A stretch of DNA of 64,000 nucleotides from Mermis nigrescens. Its lineage: Eukaryota; Nematoda; Enoplea; Mermithida; Mermithidae. A program made the position numbers and the translations under genes. The stretch is from contig JAVLUZ010000513.1 in the NCBI GenBank assembly GCA_036768485.1, positions 516,880 to 580,879 of the forward strand. The letters run 5' to 3'. Positions 53,401 through 64,000 of the stretch are shown piece by piece. The notes below the pieces were generated by a model that was not told the DNA's origin, did not search any database, and was given only the letters and a program-made list of their open reading frames with translations. Numbering within the stretch: the stretch's first letter is position 1; every line of letters begins with the position of its first letter.

Positions 53401-55860
53401 GATGAGAAATGTCGAAAAATGGTGTTTTTATCGCCATACCACCATTTTTAAGGCCATTTTTCGACCTTCAAAAAAATCTTGCACCCCCCCAGAATTTTCT
53501 TGCTGCCCACGTATGGTGACAGTGCTTCGTCTGATATGGAAATGGAAGATGAAGAAATCGCTGATGACAATTAATTGAAAAATAATTAATATAGTCGCAA
53601 TATTTTAGTACATATAAATGCATGGCTAGATAATAAACATTCACTTCTACATATCTTTTACTTATTCATGAGCAATGTATTTATACAAACCTATATACTG
53701 TACATCATATGAATTATATTTGAAATTCTAGTTCACTGAAAATTCTAAGTTCACCTCCGGCCTTCGGCCTCCGGCCTCCGGCTCCGGCCGGAGCCGGAGG
53801 TGACGATGGCCGGAGCTCCGGCTCCGGCCCGGAGGAAAAAATGGACCTCCGGTCGATCCCTAGAGTAATACCCCCTCACCCCCTATGTGCATGTCGTGCC
53901 CCCCTCCGCAAATTTCCCCATGATTATGTATGATCATAATACTGTAGGATCACCGGAAACTGATATAAGGTACATCCGTGATCACGGGTGCCTTGTCATG
54001 AATGATGGTCGAAAACTGAACATACGTCGTGACTTGGCCGGCAGCTTCTTATTGAAAACTATGCTACAAGGGAAACTTTCGTCGGACAGTATCACGGCGC
54101 ATAAGGAAGAAGTAGATCTGGAATTAAATATTCATGAGGTTCGCATTTTTGGTTATTTCGATGGAATTTTACAGCTAGAGCCATGATTTTAATGCACGTG
54201 TGCGTGCGTATACTGTATAATGAATACTCGTATGTTTTGTTTTTGAGCGATATTATTTACGTATATACATACTTACATAATGTAAATACAGGGCCATATT
54301 TATGGAACAGGGGACGGCTGTCCTTTTTGGATGGAAAGTTTTTTGACTGTTAAAATAATGTAAGAAATGTAACATTGAAAAATTCCGTCTCTGTGTCCGG
54401 AAATCTTTGAATTTTCGGCGCTTCGCGCTGTATGCGCAGTATTTTCTTAATTTGTCTTCTAGCGTGATCGCAAATCGACGCTTTTCGAAGCCTTTTAGTA
54501 AAAAGAATATTTTTCTTATCGAAAACCTCTGTTTTTATGATCATAATAGACAGAACTTGCTGAAAAACGTCGACAAATGCGGTCTTTACTGATTATCCTG
54601 TCGAATTTTCTAAAATTTATACCAATTTGTGTTGGATCCGTTTAATTATTCTTGGCAGAATCCTAGATACGGGCTGTTTTGATTCATCTGATTGTCAAAA
54701 ATGACTGTTTAGTGAGAAGAGCCGAAAATATTCAGCTTTTTGAAGTAGATGATGGCAAAAAACGCTGAGTCAGAGACATTTTATATGGTTTTTCCGGAAA
54801 TTCACGAATATTAATGAATTGAAAATAGTGTTATTTTTGTACAAGGTCCCTTTGTACATGTACAAACATGGTCCGTAAAAGTCTGTACATTATGTACATG
54901 CAAAATTTTTGGTGCTATAATATGGTACAATAGCGCTTTTTGTGTTGTAAAACACGGTTTTTCGACTTTTGGTAGTGTATTTTAGTCAGTTTCTGGGCTT
55001 CCGACGACAGAAACTACTAAAAACTCTCGAAATTGCGACAAGCGCCGAAAAATTCGAAATTTTTCTTTTTAAAATTAAATGTTGTCTATAAAGACATATA
55101 GAACAGATAATTACTCATTTTGGCGCAAAGCGCCGCAAATTTTTGGGAATTTGACACCTTTTTTACAGTTTTTGTCTCCCCAAAAATCTTTGTACGTCAT
55201 CAAAGACGGTCCTAAAAAAACTTTGTGTACATGGGGAAAAATCTTTGCCGAATACAAAAAAACCTGGGGGTGAGAATATTTTTGCCTGTATAAAACTTTT
55301 TTGCAGCGCCCTCCGAATCCCAAGATCACGCATTTGGTTACCAACCTCTCCCCCGCCTTCTTAAATAAGACATAAGATGTCATGTATTTATTGATGTCGT
55401 TGTTCTGATAATTTTTACCGATTACAGGCTAAGAAGCTTATGCAGTTGCTCAATTTTTTATCGATGAATTCCACGACTCCTGCAACTAGTTTAGCCTTCG
55501 TATTAAACGTCGCTAAAGAGCTCAAAAATGAAGTTGAATCGATAGAAAAGCTTCAAAATCCGAAAATAAAACAGGTATACGCGTCAACATGCATGCACAG
55601 TATGGAAATTCTGGGGGGGGGGAAGCACACCTGGACAATGGGTTCAACCCGGTTCAACCCGGTATCACCTGACGGCCACTCGGTATCACCTGGGAAAATG
55701 GCGGGTGTCACCTGAATTTTTTTGTGAAAAAATGAAGATACACGCTGCAAAACCAATGTAGGATTACTAAAACATGTAAAGTGGATCACTTATACATAGA
55801 GCCCAATCAGTAGTCCAACTAAACAACCAACCAACCAACCAGTCAGCCAACCAACCAATC

Positions 55861-55902
<42 letters not shown>

Positions 55903-55977
55903 TTAACCAACCAGCCAACCAATCAACCAACTTATCAACCAACCAACCAACCAAACAACCAACCAACCAACTAACTA

Positions 55978-56012
<35 letters not shown>

Positions 56013-57531
56013 TTAACTAACTAACTAACCAACCGATCAACCAACTTACCAACCAACCAAACAACCAAACAATCAACCAACCAACCAATTAACCAACCAA
56101 CCAACCAGCCAGCCAACCAACCAAGCAACCAATTAACCAGCCAACCGACCAATCAACGAGCCAGCCATCCAACCAACCAAGCACTTAACTAAAAACTAAC
56201 TAACCAACCAGCCAACCAATCAGCTAACTTATCAACCAACCAACCAACCAAACAACCAACTAACTAACCAAACAACCAACCAGCTACCCAACCAACCAAC
56301 CAACCAACCAACCAACCAACCAACCAACCAACCAACCAACCAACCAACCAACCAACCAACCAACCAACCAACCAACCAACTAACCAACTAACCAACCAAC
56401 CAACTAACCAACTAACCAACCAACCAACCAACCAACCACCAACCAACCAACCAAAACTAACACAACCAACCAACCAACCACACCAACCAGCCAACAAAAC
56501 AACCAACCAACCAACTAACAAGCCAACCAACCAACCAGCCAACTAACCAACTAACCAACCAACCAACCAACCAACCAACCAACCAACTAACCAACTAACC
56601 AACCAACCAACCAATCAACCAACCAACCAAGCAACCAACCAACCAACAACCAACCAATCAACCAACCAACCAGCCAACCAACCAACTAACAACTAACTAA
56701 CTAATCAACCAACCAACCAACCAACCAACAAAACAGTCAACCAATAGCAAACTAAACAGCCAACCAACCAACCAACCAACTACACCCACCAACCAACGAA
56801 CCAACCAACCAACCAACCAATCAACCAACCAACCAACCAACCAACTAGACCAACCAACCAACCAACCAACCTACCCACCAACCAACAAACAAACCAACCA
56901 ACCAACGAACGAATCAACCAACCAACCAATCAACTAAACGATCAACAACCAACCAACCAGCTAACCAACCACACCCACCAACCAACGAACGAACCAACCA
57001 ACTAACTAACCAACCAACCAACCAACCAACCGACCAACCAACCAACCAACCAACCAACCAACTAAACAACCAACCAACTAACAACAACCAACCAATCAAT
57101 CAATCAATCAACAACCAACCAACCAACTAACCAACCAACCAATCAACCAACTAACCAACCAACCAACCAACCAACCAGTCAACCAGCTAGCAAACTAATC
57201 AGCCTACCAACCAACCAAACAGCCAGCCAATCAACCAACCAACCAACTAACCAACCAGTCAATTAACTAACCAGCCAGCCGACCAACCAGTCAACCAACT
57301 AGCAAACTAAACAGCCAACCAGTCAACCAACCAACTAACCAAACAACCAACTAACCAACCAAACAACCAACTAACCAACCAACCAACCAGCTAACCAACT
57401 AATCAACCAACCAACCGACCGACCAACCAACCGATTAGCTAACTGAGTAATTAACTAACTAACTAACTAATTATCTAATTAACTAACTAATCAACTAACT
57501 AACTAACTAGCTAACTAACTAACTAACTATT

Positions 57532-57563
<32 letters not shown>

Positions 57564-60500
57564 CAACCAATGAACCGACTTACCAACCAACCAAACAACC
57601 AAACAATCGAGCCACCAACCAACTCAACCAACCAACCAACCAACCAAGCCAACCAACCAACTAACCAACTCAACCAACTAATCAACCTATCAATCAATCA
57701 ACCAACCGATCAATCACTTCTTAATCAACAAACCAGCCAACTGTCGAACCAATCAACCATTCATCCTGAAATTTTCTCCAAGTTTTCAGCTGAAAAACTA
57801 CAAATGTTTTGTACGTTTCACAGCATAAAAATACTAAAATTTCCGGTGCATGGCGCCATCAATTTAACAAAACTTACTTTTAGTCTATTTCAATTTTTGA
57901 TAGATAAAATTTTTCGGCAAATAAGATTTTCTGCATTTTTTGTCATGCAAAAAAGTTCAAAAATCGAGTGCAAAAGAAAAGAAATATCGAAATTTTTTTA
58001 CGCTCAGCACCAGACATATTTTCTTTAATTGCTTCTCTTTAGATAGTTGCAGACAGGAAAGGATTTAAATGGGTGGGTGGCGCCCCCCTGCCCCGCCTTT
58101 TATTGGCCCAACATACTTGGCGCGATAAAGAATGGACATGTAATTTGCAATGATTCTTGAACGTAAATGATCTTGATTTCTCAAATTTTTCCTGCGCCTC
58201 GCGCCGGATAATACCTATTAATGACATTTATTAACTTTCTTGGCGGCCTAAAAGCCATATTTCGCCCAAGAAATGAATTAAAACGATTTCAAGAGCAGAA
58301 ACAGCTATTTCAGCATACTTTTATTTTATTTTCATTCCATGCATAACCTTTAAAAATTTTCGACGCTACAAATCAAACGCTACAAATACGGGAAATCGAG
58401 CAGTAACTCAAGCTTCTAAAAGTCCTTCCGCCTAAAATCCACGAATTTTCGGAAATTTCGCGCTGGATTTCCACTAAAGTCAACGATATTAAATGATTTT
58501 TTTCCAAACAAAATTGTCGAAAACTTTAAAAATTTTTTAAGAAATGTTGCTTCGAAGGCGATTTCAAATAAAAGTAGACGACGTAAAACGCGGAAAAAAT
58601 GCCATTTGCACGTGAAGGGCAGTCGGATGTTTCAGCAAATACTTGTAGATGGACGAGGTGTTTTTGAGCGTTTCTCAGCAAGCCCTACACATTAGAGAAA
58701 AGATTAGAAAAAAAATTATTTCAATTTCACTTGTCTTCAAAAACCGTGTCGTATAAATTGGCCGCACAAATGATTTATCGACAAATATAAGTTCGACCCT
58801 GCTGAAAAATTGTTTAAATTGTTCTATAATCAATTCAGGTAGATTGCAAACAAATTTGTGCGAACAGTAAATAATTCTGTGAAGCGTCAGAAAATTTTGA
58901 CCTATTTCTTTATTTTATACCTATGTAAAGATGGGCTGTTTAGAAGTCAAAAGTTATGCAACTAACAATAAATTTGGCGCAAAGCGCCAAAAATTTCGGG
59001 CCTATTAGCTCAAAAGTATGCTGAAATCTATTTTGGCGATTTTTCAAATAGGTACGCTTCAGAAATTTTTAATTTTCCTTTGGGTACCCTTGTAAAAAAT
59101 ACTCATACATTCAAAATTTAGAAAGGTGGGACTAGTCCCTTCTTTCCCCCCATAGCTACGTGAAGGGCATTTTTTGGACCTGTTCCGACTGTTTTTGGAA
59201 AATTGGAATACGGGCATGCCTTCTTACGGAAGTCCTAGATCAGCCACTGGTTGCAGAATTGGTGTAAGGCTTTAAAATAGATTGGTAAAGAGTAAAGCGC
59301 TATAATTCTTCTCAAGTCACATAACTGATTTTTTTATTATTACATGCTGCAAAACTGAGCCAAAAAGGCAAAACACTTTGAAAATTCGTGTCATCAAATA
59401 AAATAGCTTCTCAGCGCATTATTTACATTCTCAAATTCGGGAGACCCTTCCTGAACTTAAATCCTGGATACGGGTCGAGTTATGTAGCAGACAAAATTGA
59501 GGCCCACAAAGAAATTTTGGAGCAATTTTTGTACAATTTACAAAGACATCTTGGGGCAAAAGGCCTAGTTTTGTATTCGGCAAAGATTTTTTCCGATTCA
59601 TTAGGACTTTTTAGGACCGCTTTGTAAAAGACAAAGATTTCTGGTAAGACAAAATCAGTAGAAGTGTCAGAATTTCAAAAAAATTTCCGAAATTTTGTCT
59701 GTTCGGTATGCATTTATAGCTGCAAACATTGATTGAGCTAATACAAAAACGTCAATGTTTTCCGGCACCTCGCGTCGATTACTGTGTTTTTTCTCCCTAT
59801 AAACCTCCAGCATTGAGTTTAAAAGTTTGAATCAGCCAAAAGATTCAGGCACTTTGTTATAAAAGTTGTTTGCACTGTTTATTTATTGGATGACTAAACT
59901 TGACCTGAACTTATGATAAATATGTCAAAATTGTTTTGCACAAATTTCACAATTTTTTGTTTTATCAGTTCACAAAACTTCAAAATTGTGTTAAGGACTG
60001 TAGAAATAATAAAATTTTTCGAATTTTCTAAATCATTTGTCAATAAATAGGCCGCAAAATCTGCTTGAAAACAAATAAAAATATCAAAAAAATTTTTTAG
60101 CTCTTCCGTATTTTTCATCTTTAGAAACCTATAAATTGAAAAACTTTGGGGACCGTCTTCGCATTTGTACGAAGGGACCTTGTATAAAAAACACTGAATA
60201 AAGGTATGTCAATCGGCGCTGGCGTCAGGGCATAAGACCCGCTACTGGGGCTTGGCATTTAAGGCTGACACATATTTCTTGCATTTCTTATCTTCAGAAA
60301 GGTGCCAAATTGAGCTTAATAGCATAAAAACGCACAAATTTTCCGACGCTTTGCGCCAGATATAGTTGCTGCATTGCTTATATACGGAAACCTGCAAAAG
60401 TGAGCATAAGAGAGTAAATGTATCGAAAATTTCCAGTGCTTCGCGCCAAATATAATTTCTATTGCATACATTCAGAAAGCTGCACAATTGTGCTTAAAAA

Positions 60501-63500
60501 GATAAAAAATCGAAAATTTCCGGCGCTTCGTGTAAACTATAATTATTGCATTGCTGTTTAGAAAGTTGCAAAATTTAGGTAAAAGTGTAGAAATCTCAAA
60601 AATTTTCGGCGCTACACGCCAGGCATGATACCGGATTATTTATATCGAGAAACATGCAAATTTGAGCTAAAAGAATAAAAATATAGAAATGTTCTGACGC
60701 CTCGCGCTATATACAGGGTGGGCCAAAAAAAGGCTACATTCCGATTCAACAGGACATAACTTCGGCTGATGTGAACATGAGGCGTTTAGAACTGGCAACA
60801 TTAGATAGATAAAAGTGTCTTCTTTCGAATCGTGTAAACAATTTTGGCCAGCTGCCAGCGTTTCGTGCACTACGGCTATTTGTTTACACCTCACTTTGAT
60901 ATTGTTCTAACCTCAGAGTTTCCGCATTGTATCACATTACTGCGTATGTAGGAATCCTTTTTTGACCTGTTTGACAATAAATACCTTCACAAAAATTAGG
61001 TAGCACATTTTTTAAACCCCCAGAGTAGATACGCTTCCTACTGAGTGCAAAAATTTAAGGATATCGTGAAAATAGGATGCAAATTGATGGCAGGACCAAT
61101 GACGCTATTGGCCTTTAAACAATATTAAAGTAGGGTGTAAACTAATTGCCGTACCGCTCGAAGCATTGATATCTGGCCAAAATTTTTTACACGATTCGAA
61201 AGAAGACACTTTTATCTATCTAATGTTGCCAGTTCTAACGTCTCATGTTCACATCAGCTGAAGTTATGACATGTTGAATTGGAATGTAGCCTTTTTTGGC
61301 CCACCCTGTATTATTTAAGCACTGTCTACCTTCAGAAAGCTTCAAAATTCAGCTTAAGGGATGAGGACGTCAAAAATTTTCGGCGCTTCGCGCCATAGTC
61401 TTATAATATGCATGTTTCTGCACTATTTGTCTTATAAGGCTGCAAAATTGAGTTTAAAGAGGAAAAATATTTTAAAAAATTTTCGCTTAGCCATTTGTTT
61501 AGAGCTCTTTGAGAAATGCTCAAAAATGCGTTTATTTTCGCCTATCTCCTAATGGTTCTCGATATATCTGACTTCAAAGTTTGCGATCCACCATTGATCC
61601 TGGATACGGGGCTGTTTAGTCGAATATATTTTTGTAATGGGTTAAAGTTTTTTACAGCTGCTGTAAAAGTTCAGAGGACAAAAATCCTACCGGGATTTAA
61701 CCTTTTCCTCTCTAACTCTAAATGCCTCGAAATGAAGTCAAAGATATTGAAATGCCATAATATTCCATTAATGGTGCCGAATTTTCTAATTTATTCATAC
61801 GTCTGTTTTTATAAATTCCTAAAATTGAGCCGAATGGGTAATTATCAATATTTCTGCTGGATTTAATATTTTTATTTCCTGTTTCGCATGAGAGAAGCAT
61901 TTAAAGAGACGCTAAGCGGAGGTTGAGGATGATTGAGGCAGCAAATGAGTTTTATACTCGTGTCTTCGAAAAGCTCATCATTTTGAGCTGAAAAGGATAG
62001 AAGGTCAAGATTGTTTGGCGCTTCGTGCCAGATGTAATATTTATTGATGTTTTAAAAAATAAGAAGGCCAAAATTTTCCCGTATTATTTGGCAGATATAG
62101 CTTAATCATTACATTGTTTATTTGCAAAGAGGCTGCTTAATTGGACTAAAAGGAAAGGGTACAAATTTTCCATAAGGCCAATTTTGTTGCGGTAGTTGTC
62201 ATGTCCTTGGAAAATCTGCGTAATTGAGCTGAGAGAATGACAAAAAGGCCTAAACAGGTTTTCCAGAAGTGAACACAATGCAAGCTCTCTAAAAACTAGT
62301 TGTAAACAATTAGTTTATTGACTGATAGTTACTAAATGCGAGTAAATTTGGACGGATAAAACCAGCGCAAATGATGCATGCGGACTTGCAGAACGTTTCA
62401 AAGAAGTTATGAGGTGACATATTCCAAAACAGCCCTTTTTCGAACCTGCAACCAACCATAATTTTTGGCCGCCGGTATCATCTGGAGAAGACCGGCCTTT
62501 TGTCCACCTATGGGGGGAAGTGTGAAATTATAAAGTGCGCTTTTTTGCCGGGTCAAAAGTGGTAGGTACGCGTAAAATACGTTTTCAGCGTTTCTGACGA
62601 TGCTCTATCTTTTTAGAGCATAAAAACATAAAAAATTTCGAAAAAATCAAAAAGTTGGAACAAATTGAACAAAATATAGTCAAAACATGAGTATAATGGC
62701 TCGAAGTGCCGAAAATTTGGCATTTTTGAGCAAATAGATGTCTAAAAACGCTTAAAAAAGCATCTTTTCTACAAATTTTCAGAAAATGTTTGGGATTTTT
62801 CAAAAACTCGCCAATTCTAAGAGGGGTTGGTAAAAACCCGCCCCTAACCCCCAAGATCATGTATGCGCGTTAATGCATATCTTCTTTCTCTTCGTTGATT
62901 CATGATTTGAAAAATAATCGCCAAATCGCCTTTTCAAGAAAAATCTGGAAGTGTTTACGTACACAAGTGCCATTCTATTTTTAAAAGGCATATCTATCTG
63001 TGGGCAGCCCATATCCAATGTTTAATTGTATGGAAAAATAAAAAAATTTATAATCCTCTAAACATTTGGCATTTTACTTTTCTAAACTCATTGTTATAAT
63101 CTTTTTAAAACAAATAATACAAAAATTTCTATTTATTTTTTTCTTTTTTAAAGTATTATTTCAGCATTCTAGTCATTTATTCTCGAAATTTACTTTAGAA
63201 GTTACTTAAAAGATTTTTTTAAAAGAATGAATAAAAAACTTTCATATTATAGAAAATTTTTATACGATAATATACATAATGCATAAATATTTTAAAAATG
63301 ATGATACTTAATAAATTTTGAAATGTAAATTATAAATTATAAATTACGCTGACACACCAGCTTAATTATCTGATTTAATTATTTTTATTGAATGAATAAA
63401 TTTTTATTATGCATGTATTCCGGGTTATATACGCTTTTTTGTGATTTTCATTCTTATAATTTTTTAAATTTTATTATATTTTATAATCTATAAATTTTTA

Positions 63501-64000
63501 TAATTTATAATACATTTTTCAATTTTTTATGTTCTTGTTTTTATCTTATTTTTTCAGTGGTCAACCGTAATAGTAAGAGCACCTTACAAGCGTTTACACG
63601 CATTATTCGCAAACGCTTACGAAACTTTGAAGTCGCTCAACCCAAAAACTGACCAATGCTTACTTTTGCCTTTGACAACGGCGCTTTTGGAGCGCTTGAA
63701 TCTGCTCAACAGCAAACCGTACAAATTTGAGCTAAACGCCGATGGCTCTGGTTTCGATAAAAAATCGATGGTTAGCGAAGCTGCGCGTCGCTTGACGCTT
63801 CAAGATTGGCCTCATAAGCATTGCAAGTGAGTCAGCGACATACATGTAGCAGGGGGATGGGGGATTCCCCACTTAAAGTTGTTTGTCCCTCCATCCAGAC
63901 ATGCACGTGGGGGAGTTCTGGGGTTTAGACCAGATGTACACGCGGGGGTTTCGAGGAAACCCTTTAGAATGGAAAAAAGAAAATTTTGTGGGAAAAATGA
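50229..64000 (+). CDS. BIRC6/BRUCE-like giant IAP, N-terminal part
   Basis: Four exons are visible: 50229-50417, 53948-54138, 55428-55574 and 63558-63826; the gene continues past the window. BIRC6 is a very large membrane-associated protein that combines a BIR domain with a C-terminal ubiquitin-conjugating domain and restrains apoptosis. The residues match the known N-terminal order: a propeller-like start ([14 protein letters not shown]), then [18 protein letters not shown] and [10 protein letters not shown], a helical stretch ([13 protein letters not shown]), then [13 protein letters not shown], and finally [18 protein letters not shown], the first part of the BIR domain before its zinc ligands. 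All junctions agree in phase. The identification is from recalled family features, not a database search. Introns of 3.5 and 8 kb are packed with repeats. Confidence 0.82.
51975..53191. mobile_element. hAT-like element nested inside the outer hAT-like element
   Basis: The ends are TAGGGATGCAGCGGGTGC and, at the right, CCGCTGCATCCCTA. GTGAACAC is a perfect 8-bp duplication at 51967-51974 and 53192-53199. Subterminal GCGGGTGCGGGTGCGGGT repeats stand at both ends, as is common in hAT elements. The 1.2-kb body is AT-rich and codes for nothing recognisable. Confidence 0.85.
53278..53515. mobile_element. hAT-like MITE, family A copy (nested)
   Basis: GTGACAGT is a perfect 8-bp duplication at 53270-53277 and 53516-53523. 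The ends are CACACCTGGGC and CATACGTGGGC. It is the best-preserved family A copy and lies within the outer hAT-like element, beside the other nested one. Confidence 0.88.
53948..54138 (+). CDS. BIRC6-like exon b
   Basis: The acceptor is ATACTGTAG. It encodes [20 protein letters not shown], then [20 protein letters not shown] and [11 protein letters not shown]. The donor GTTCGC is weak; it is chosen because the next exon aligns directly (LELNIHE joined to AKKLMQ, as in BIRC6) in phase 0. The frame otherwise runs on to a stop at 54186. Confidence 0.75.
54290..55330. repeat. Decayed module-repeat stretch
   Basis: It includes GGCGCTTCGCGCTG (about 54418), GACAAGCGCCG (about 55038) and GGCGCAAAGCGCCGC (about 55120), with surrounding phrases such as AAATTTTTCTTTTTAAAATT and TGTCTTCTAGCG. 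It belongs to the same modular family as 57.8-62.3 kb. Confidence 0.5.
55428..55574 (+). CDS. BIRC6-like exon c
   Basis: A 49-codon exon between CGATTACAG and GTATAC encodes [20 protein letters not shown], then [18 protein letters not shown]. Phase is 0 at both ends. Confidence 0.82.
55816..57760. repeat. Long (CCAA)n/(CTAA)n tetranucleotide array
   Basis: About 1.9 kb is made of AACC and AACT tetramers, alternating in blocks and mixed with single variants (GCCA, ATCA, CAAA). The W/G/L and N/Q/P/T-rich frames over it are artefacts. It lies in a BIRC6-like intron. Confidence 0.97.
57770..62370. repeat. Array of about 90-bp modules with GGCGCTTCGCGCC-like palindromes
   Basis: The clearest stretch, 60260-60710, has units of 88-96 bp: TTGAGCTTAAAAG, a-rich ATAAAAA, AAATTTTCCGGCGCTTCGCG-like palindrome, then ATATAATTATTGCATTGCTT and TTCAGAAAGCTGCAAAA. 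Palindromes fall at about 60337, 60433, 60521, 60610 and 60698. The series resumes at 61380 after a mariner-like insertion. Looser modules extend over 57.8-60.2 and 61.4-62.1 kb and resemble parts of element D. No coding is evident. Confidence 0.65.
60714..61308. mobile_element. Mariner-like MITE inserted in the module array
   Basis: The ends CAGGGTGGGCCAAAAAAAGG and, in complement, CAGGGTGGGCCAAAAAAGGC are flanked by TA. It is 595 bp and the reverse of the copy at 37080-37675. The module series is cut by it and continues on the other side, so it is younger than the array. Confidence 0.87.
62500..62865 (+). repeat. Family B dispersed repeat
   Basis: Markers in order are GGTAGGTACGCGTAAAATAC, GAACAAAATATAGTCAAAAC, ATGGCTCGAAGTGCC and AAGATCATGTATGCGCG. 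It lies in the BIRC6-like intron before exon d. Confidence 0.62.
62870..63550. other. Very AT-rich intron sequence
   Basis: No repeat family or exon was recognised. The stretch is almost wholly A and T, ending in the T-run and TTTTTTTCAG acceptor of exon d. Confidence 0.5.
63558..63826 (+). CDS. BIRC6-like exon d (start of BIR domain)
   Basis: Between TTTTTTTCAG and GTGAGT it encodes [20 protein letters not shown], a leucine-rich helical stretch, and [17 protein letters not shown]. In BIR domains the R..TF..WP motif precedes the CxxC..H..C zinc site, expected in the next exon beyond the window. The intron of nearly 8 kb before it is full of repeats. Confidence 0.85.
63840..64000. repeat. Repeat fragments at the window edge
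   Basis: ACATGTAGCAGGGGGATGGGGG resembles the text at 50543-50600. From about 63896, GACATGCACGTGGGGGAGTTC starts what looks like a family C-type repeat, cut by the window end. Confidence 0.45.

Larger units (their letters stand above)
51738..53862. mobile_element. hAT-like element, outer host of a nest
   Basis: The ends are TAGGGATCGACCGGAG and its complement CTCCGGTCGATCCCTA in variant form, each next to CTCCGGCCTCCGG-type subterminal arrays. The flanks GGTAATAC (51730-51737) and AGTAATAC (53864-53871) are an 8-bp duplication with one mismatch. It lies in a BIRC6-like intron and contains two further insertions. Confidence 0.78.

Noticed and set aside
53080..53437. Minus-strand frames rich in TRTRYHP or in PQTPTPR
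   Set aside because: They come from the hAT subterminal GCGGGTGC arrays and the family A MITE.
56264..57099. W/G/L-rich repeated membrane proteins (LVGWLVGW type)
   Set aside because: They are translations of the CCAA/CTAA array; the periodic residues follow from the tetramer and not from selection.

Overview
This is an AT-rich, intron-rich, repeat-crowded stretch of an animal nuclear genome. The organism is probably an invertebrate: splice acceptors are short T-runs ending in TTTTTAG or TTTTCAG, coding exons are small, and introns are swollen by transposons. The acceptor style recalls nematodes and other ecdysozoans, but nothing in the window proves the phylum. No bacterial-type gene, CRISPR array, rRNA or intact tRNA was found. 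Three protein-coding genes can be rebuilt from the sequence by requiring conserved motifs, GT..AG junctions and matching intron phases.

Gene 1 (minus strand, 26963 or 27053 down to 9928) is a receptor tyrosine kinase of about 18 exons: signal peptide, a cysteine-bearing N-terminal part, a fibronectin-III-like domain, more ectodomain, one transmembrane helix and a complete tyrosine kinase most like the FGFR group. Phase is kept across every junction, but one extra base near 10084 breaks the frame in the last exon. Gene 2 (plus strand, 34321-40063) is an unrecognised protein with a long polar N-terminus and four membrane helices over four exons. Gene 3 (plus strand, from 50229 past the right edge) is the N-terminal part of a BIRC6/BRUCE-like giant ubiquitin-conjugating IAP protein; its last visible exon enters the BIR domain.

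The rest is mostly mobile DNA. From 2730 to 5988 lies a 3.3-kb palindrome made of two head-to-head, 5'-truncated Penelope-like elements, flanked by a 14-bp target duplication; each arm ends in a tRNA-like segment and a hammerhead-like motif. A decayed LINE with a tRNA-derived SINE remnant lies at 45.2-46.5 kb. At least five non-autonomous DNA-transposon families recur, many with readable target duplications: hAT-like elements (8-bp duplications), a mariner-like family with CAGGGTGGGCC ends, a TATAGTCTGTTTCA foldback family, a TTAA-flanked element, and a 1.6-kb family with GGCGTAGCC ends. Insertions are nested: the large BIRC6 intron holds a hAT-like element containing two further insertions, and another BIRC6 intron holds about 1.9 kb of CCAA/CTAA repeats plus an array of modules each carrying a GGCGCTTCGCGCC-like palindrome.

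Intergenic and intronic DNA is therefore made largely of layered transposon remnants, whose empty sites and target duplications give the relative order of several insertions. The three genes show no evident functional link.
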